Part shown: piece after piece, positions 62,409-64,000 of the stretch
How the letters are laid out: every line of letters starts with the position of its first letter
How positions within the stretch are numbered: the stretch's first letter is position 1
From: CAYZNE01 sp964461035
GTDB taxonomy: Archaea > Nanobdellota > Nanobdellia > Woesearchaeales > CAYZNE01
Direction of reading: 5' to 3'
Assembly: GCA_964461035.1 (NCBI GenBank)
Contig: CAYWRI010000001.1
Coordinates: 1-64,000, forward strand
DNA: 64,000 nucleotides
Program-made: the position numbers and the translations under genes
Notes under the pieces: model-generated
Seen by the model: only the letters and a program-made list of their open reading frames with translations
Databases searched by the model: none
Told to the model about the DNA's origin: nothing

Positions 62409-63671
62409 TTATTTATACTTGATAAGTTTGACACTTTTTATTCCTTTTTTTGTTACAGAAACAACTTCAATCATAACATTATTTTTTAAACGAATTTTCT
62501 CACCTTTTATAGGTATTCTTTTAAGTCGATGTTCGATAAATCCTGCTAAAGTATTAAAATTTTCTTTTTTAAGATTGAGAGAAAATATTTTATTAACATC
62601 ATTAATACTTATTTTAGGATCAATTAAAGCTTGTTTTTTATTTAATCTTTTTACATAAACACTATTTGTCCTACTCTTATCAAATATGTCTCCAACTATT
62701 TCTTCAAGAATATCTTCAAGAGTAACAAGTCCTAGTATTGCGCCATATTCATCAACAACCATTGCTGCAGGAATATCCTTTCCTTCAAACTCATTTAGCA
62801 AGTCTTCAACCCTTTTTGATTCAGGAACAAAAGGAATTTTTTTAATCAAGAATTTAATTTTGATTTCTACTTTTTTATTTTTTAGATATTTTAAAACATC
62901 ATCAATGTGTAAGAGTCCAATGATATTGTTATTTGTACTTGAATAAATGGGAAATTTTGAATATCTTGATTTAATTATAAAATTAAGAATTTGTTTTAAT
63001 TTTTTATTACCGTCAAGCATTTCAACATATTCAAAAGGAGTCATTATATCTGTAACTGTTCTTTCTTCAAATTCAAGAACATTGTTCATCATGTCTGCAA
63101 CATCTTTGCTTAAAATCCCTTCTTTTTCACCCATTACAACAATTGTTCTTATTTCATCTTCTGAAATATGTGCTGATTTTTTCCCACCGAAAAATTTTGT
63201 TGCTGTTTTAGCAATAAATTCAAAAAATTTTACAATTGGATAAATAGCATATATGAAAATTTCTAAAGGCTTAGCAACCTTTAGTGCTATATTTTCAGGG
63301 TTATGTGCCGCTATTGACTTAGGACATATTTCACCAAAAACTAATATCACAAAAGTCATTATTCCTGTTGCAATACCAACTCCAGAAGAACCAAATAAAT
63401 CTGTGAAAATAACAGTGGCCAATGTTGCTGCAGAAATATTAACCAGATTATTCATTAAAAGTATTGTAATAATTAATTTATGTGGTTCTTGTTTCAATCT
63501 GAGAAGTGCATCTGCACCTTTTATTTTTCTTCTTTCAAGAGAATGAGCTTTAATCATAGTAATAGAAAGCATTGCTGTTTCCATACCTGAAAAAATTCCT
63601 GATAATATTATAAGCAATATCAAGAATATTATTAAACCCATCATCTTTATTAAATAACTAAATATGTTCAT
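62409..63671 (-). CDS. CNNM/CorC-family membrane protein (DUF21-CBS-CorC_HlyC)
   Basis: A 420-aa protein. The N-terminal DUF21 domain (about residues 10-185) has three or four membrane helices and 'FSGMETAMLSITMIKAHSLERRKIKGA', followed by 'VFGEICPKSIAAHNPENIAL'. Two CBS modules follow (about 205-325: 'IMTPFEYVEMLDGNKKLKQIL', 'GLLHIDDVLKYL' and 'VVDEYGAILGLVTLEDILEEIVGDIFDK'), then a C-terminal CorC_HlyC domain. This family exports or senses Mg2+ with ATP-binding CBS domains. The older name hemolysin is misleading. Confidence 0.95.
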   Translation of the reverse strand: MNIFSYLIKMMGLIIFLILLIILSGIFSGMETAMLSITMIKAHSLERRKIKGADALLRLKQEPHKLIITILLMNNLVNISAATLATVIFTDLFGSSGVGIATGIMTFVILVFGEICPKSIAAHNPENIALKVAKPLEIFIYAIYPIVKFFEFIAKTATKFFGGKKSAHISEDEIRTIVVMGEKEGILSKDVADMMNNVLEFEERTVTDIMTPFEYVEMLDGNKKLKQILNFIIKSRYSKFPIYSSTNNNIIGLLHIDDVLKYLKNKKVEIKIKFLIKKIPFVPESKRVEDLLNEFEGKDIPAAMVVDEYGAILGLVTLEDILEEIVGDIFDKSRTNSVYVKRLNKKQALIDPKISINDVNKIFSLNLKKENFNTLAGFIEHRLKRIPIKGEKIRLKNNVMIEVVSVTKKGIKSVKLIKYK

Positions 63672-63765
63672 TTATATAATTTTTGGAAGAAACTATTGTT
63701 CAAAATAAATTGAAGATAAATAAATCAATAAATTTTTATAGATTTGTATTTTTATTAAGAATAAT

Positions 63766-64000
63766 ATGACTAATATATTTATCATTCATGGAGCATATGG
63801 AAATCCTGAAGAAAATTGGTTTCCTTGGTTAAAAGTTGAGCTTGAAAAAATAAATTGTAAAGTTTTTATTCCTGAATTTCCAACACCTGAAAACCAATCA
63901 TTAACAACTTGGTTAAATGTTTTTGAAGAATATAACCAATACGTGGACGAAAATTCTATTTTTGTAGGACATAGTCTTGGTCCCGCATTTATATTAAACA
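63766..64000 (+). CDS. Alpha/beta hydrolase (RBBP9/YdeN-like), 3' partial
   Basis: The first 78 codons of a serine hydrolase run off the right edge: 'NIFIIHGAYGNPEENWFPWLKVELEKINCKVFIPEFPTPENQSL', then the nucleophile elbow 'VGHSLG'. RBBP9/YdeN proteins are small hydrolases of unknown natural substrate. The start is the ATG at 63766, in an AT-rich leader. It is divergent from the CorC gene. Confidence 0.85.
   Translation, partial: MTNIFIIHGAYGNPEENWFPWLKVELEKINCKVFIPEFPTPENQSLTTWLNVFEEYNQYVDENSIFVGHSLGPAFILN

Noticed and set aside
1..64000. CRISPR array, rRNA genes, insertion sequences
   Set aside because: No regularly spaced direct repeats with unique spacers, no rRNA-like sequence and no transposase or terminal inverted repeats were seen.

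Overview
The window is a low-GC (AT-rich) archaeal chromosome segment. Archaeal hallmarks are the RNase P protein Rnp2, proteasome alpha subunit, SBDS/Sdo1 and exosome Rrp4-Rrp41-Rrp42 in one run, SRP54, an ftsZ-secE-spt5 cluster, a glutamate dehydrogenase, an archaeal two-function phosphoglucose/phosphomannose isomerase, a PurO-type IMP cyclohydrolase relative, a tRNA-Met with a bulge-helix-bulge intron, and TATA boxes close to start codons that suggest many leaderless mRNAs. The many small proteins of no recognised family, the very large Cys-containing exported proteins and the 'QVTAFVILG'-type membrane anchor fit a DPANN-like lineage (Woesearchaeota/Pacearchaeota style). That placement is an inference. 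A run of exactly 100 N at 43294-43393 shows a scaffolded, probably metagenome-derived assembly.

Layout. 1-4.2 kb: 3' part of a giant repetitive beta-helix-like surface protein with Cys-rich modules, one membrane helix and a cytosolic tail. 4.5-6.5 kb: PadR-like regulator, ABC ATPase and ABC-2 permease. 6.7-13.8 kb: phosphodiesterase, DUF84 NTPase, a thioredoxin / thioredoxin reductase / glutamate dehydrogenase / HTH regulator operon, a membrane-anchored serpin and a Nudix hydrolase. 14.1-18.3 kb: lipoprotein subtilase with VCBS repeats and dockerin. 18.4-23.5 kb: SRP54, a locally duplicated pair of unknown genes with a readable duplication junction, a glutamine amidotransferase overlapping a Dph6-like diphthamide synthetase, and dCTP deaminase. 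23.7-26.3 kb: small unknown genes and a decayed ORF. 26.3-31.5 kb: exosome/proteasome superoperon. 31.8-34.2 kb: frameshifted pseudogene, an unknown gene and a HAD phosphatase. 34.4-41.6 kb: a pair of very large exported/membrane proteins. 41.8-45 kb: a second subtilase-dockerin lipoprotein, holding the assembly gap. 45-50.1 kb: unknown genes, FKBP isomerase, ftsZ, secE and spt5. 50.1-53.6 kb: an island with two miniature RHS-core proteins that share a core and carry unrelated C-terminal domains, next to tRNA-Lys. 53.6-64 kb: housekeeping and unknown genes (MBL hydrolase, AMMECR1, UMP kinase-like, metallophosphoesterase, tRNA-Ser, intron-containing tRNA-Met, IMP cyclohydrolase, PGI/PMI, CNNM/CorC transporter) and the start of an alpha/beta hydrolase.

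Most interesting: (i) the miniature RHS cassette at 50.8-53.4 kb, which has the form of a polymorphic toxin locus: signal peptide, identical RHS core, and exchangeable tips that look like two different cysteine-peptidase folds; (ii) the overlapping glutaminase-Dph6 pair, suggesting glutamine-fed diphthamide synthesis; (iii) a cell-surface proteolysis set of two dockerin-bearing subtilases plus a membrane serpin with a predicted Met-Ser reactive bond; (iv) the srp54-tail/GATase-tail tandem duplication junction. None of these could be tested by database search here.
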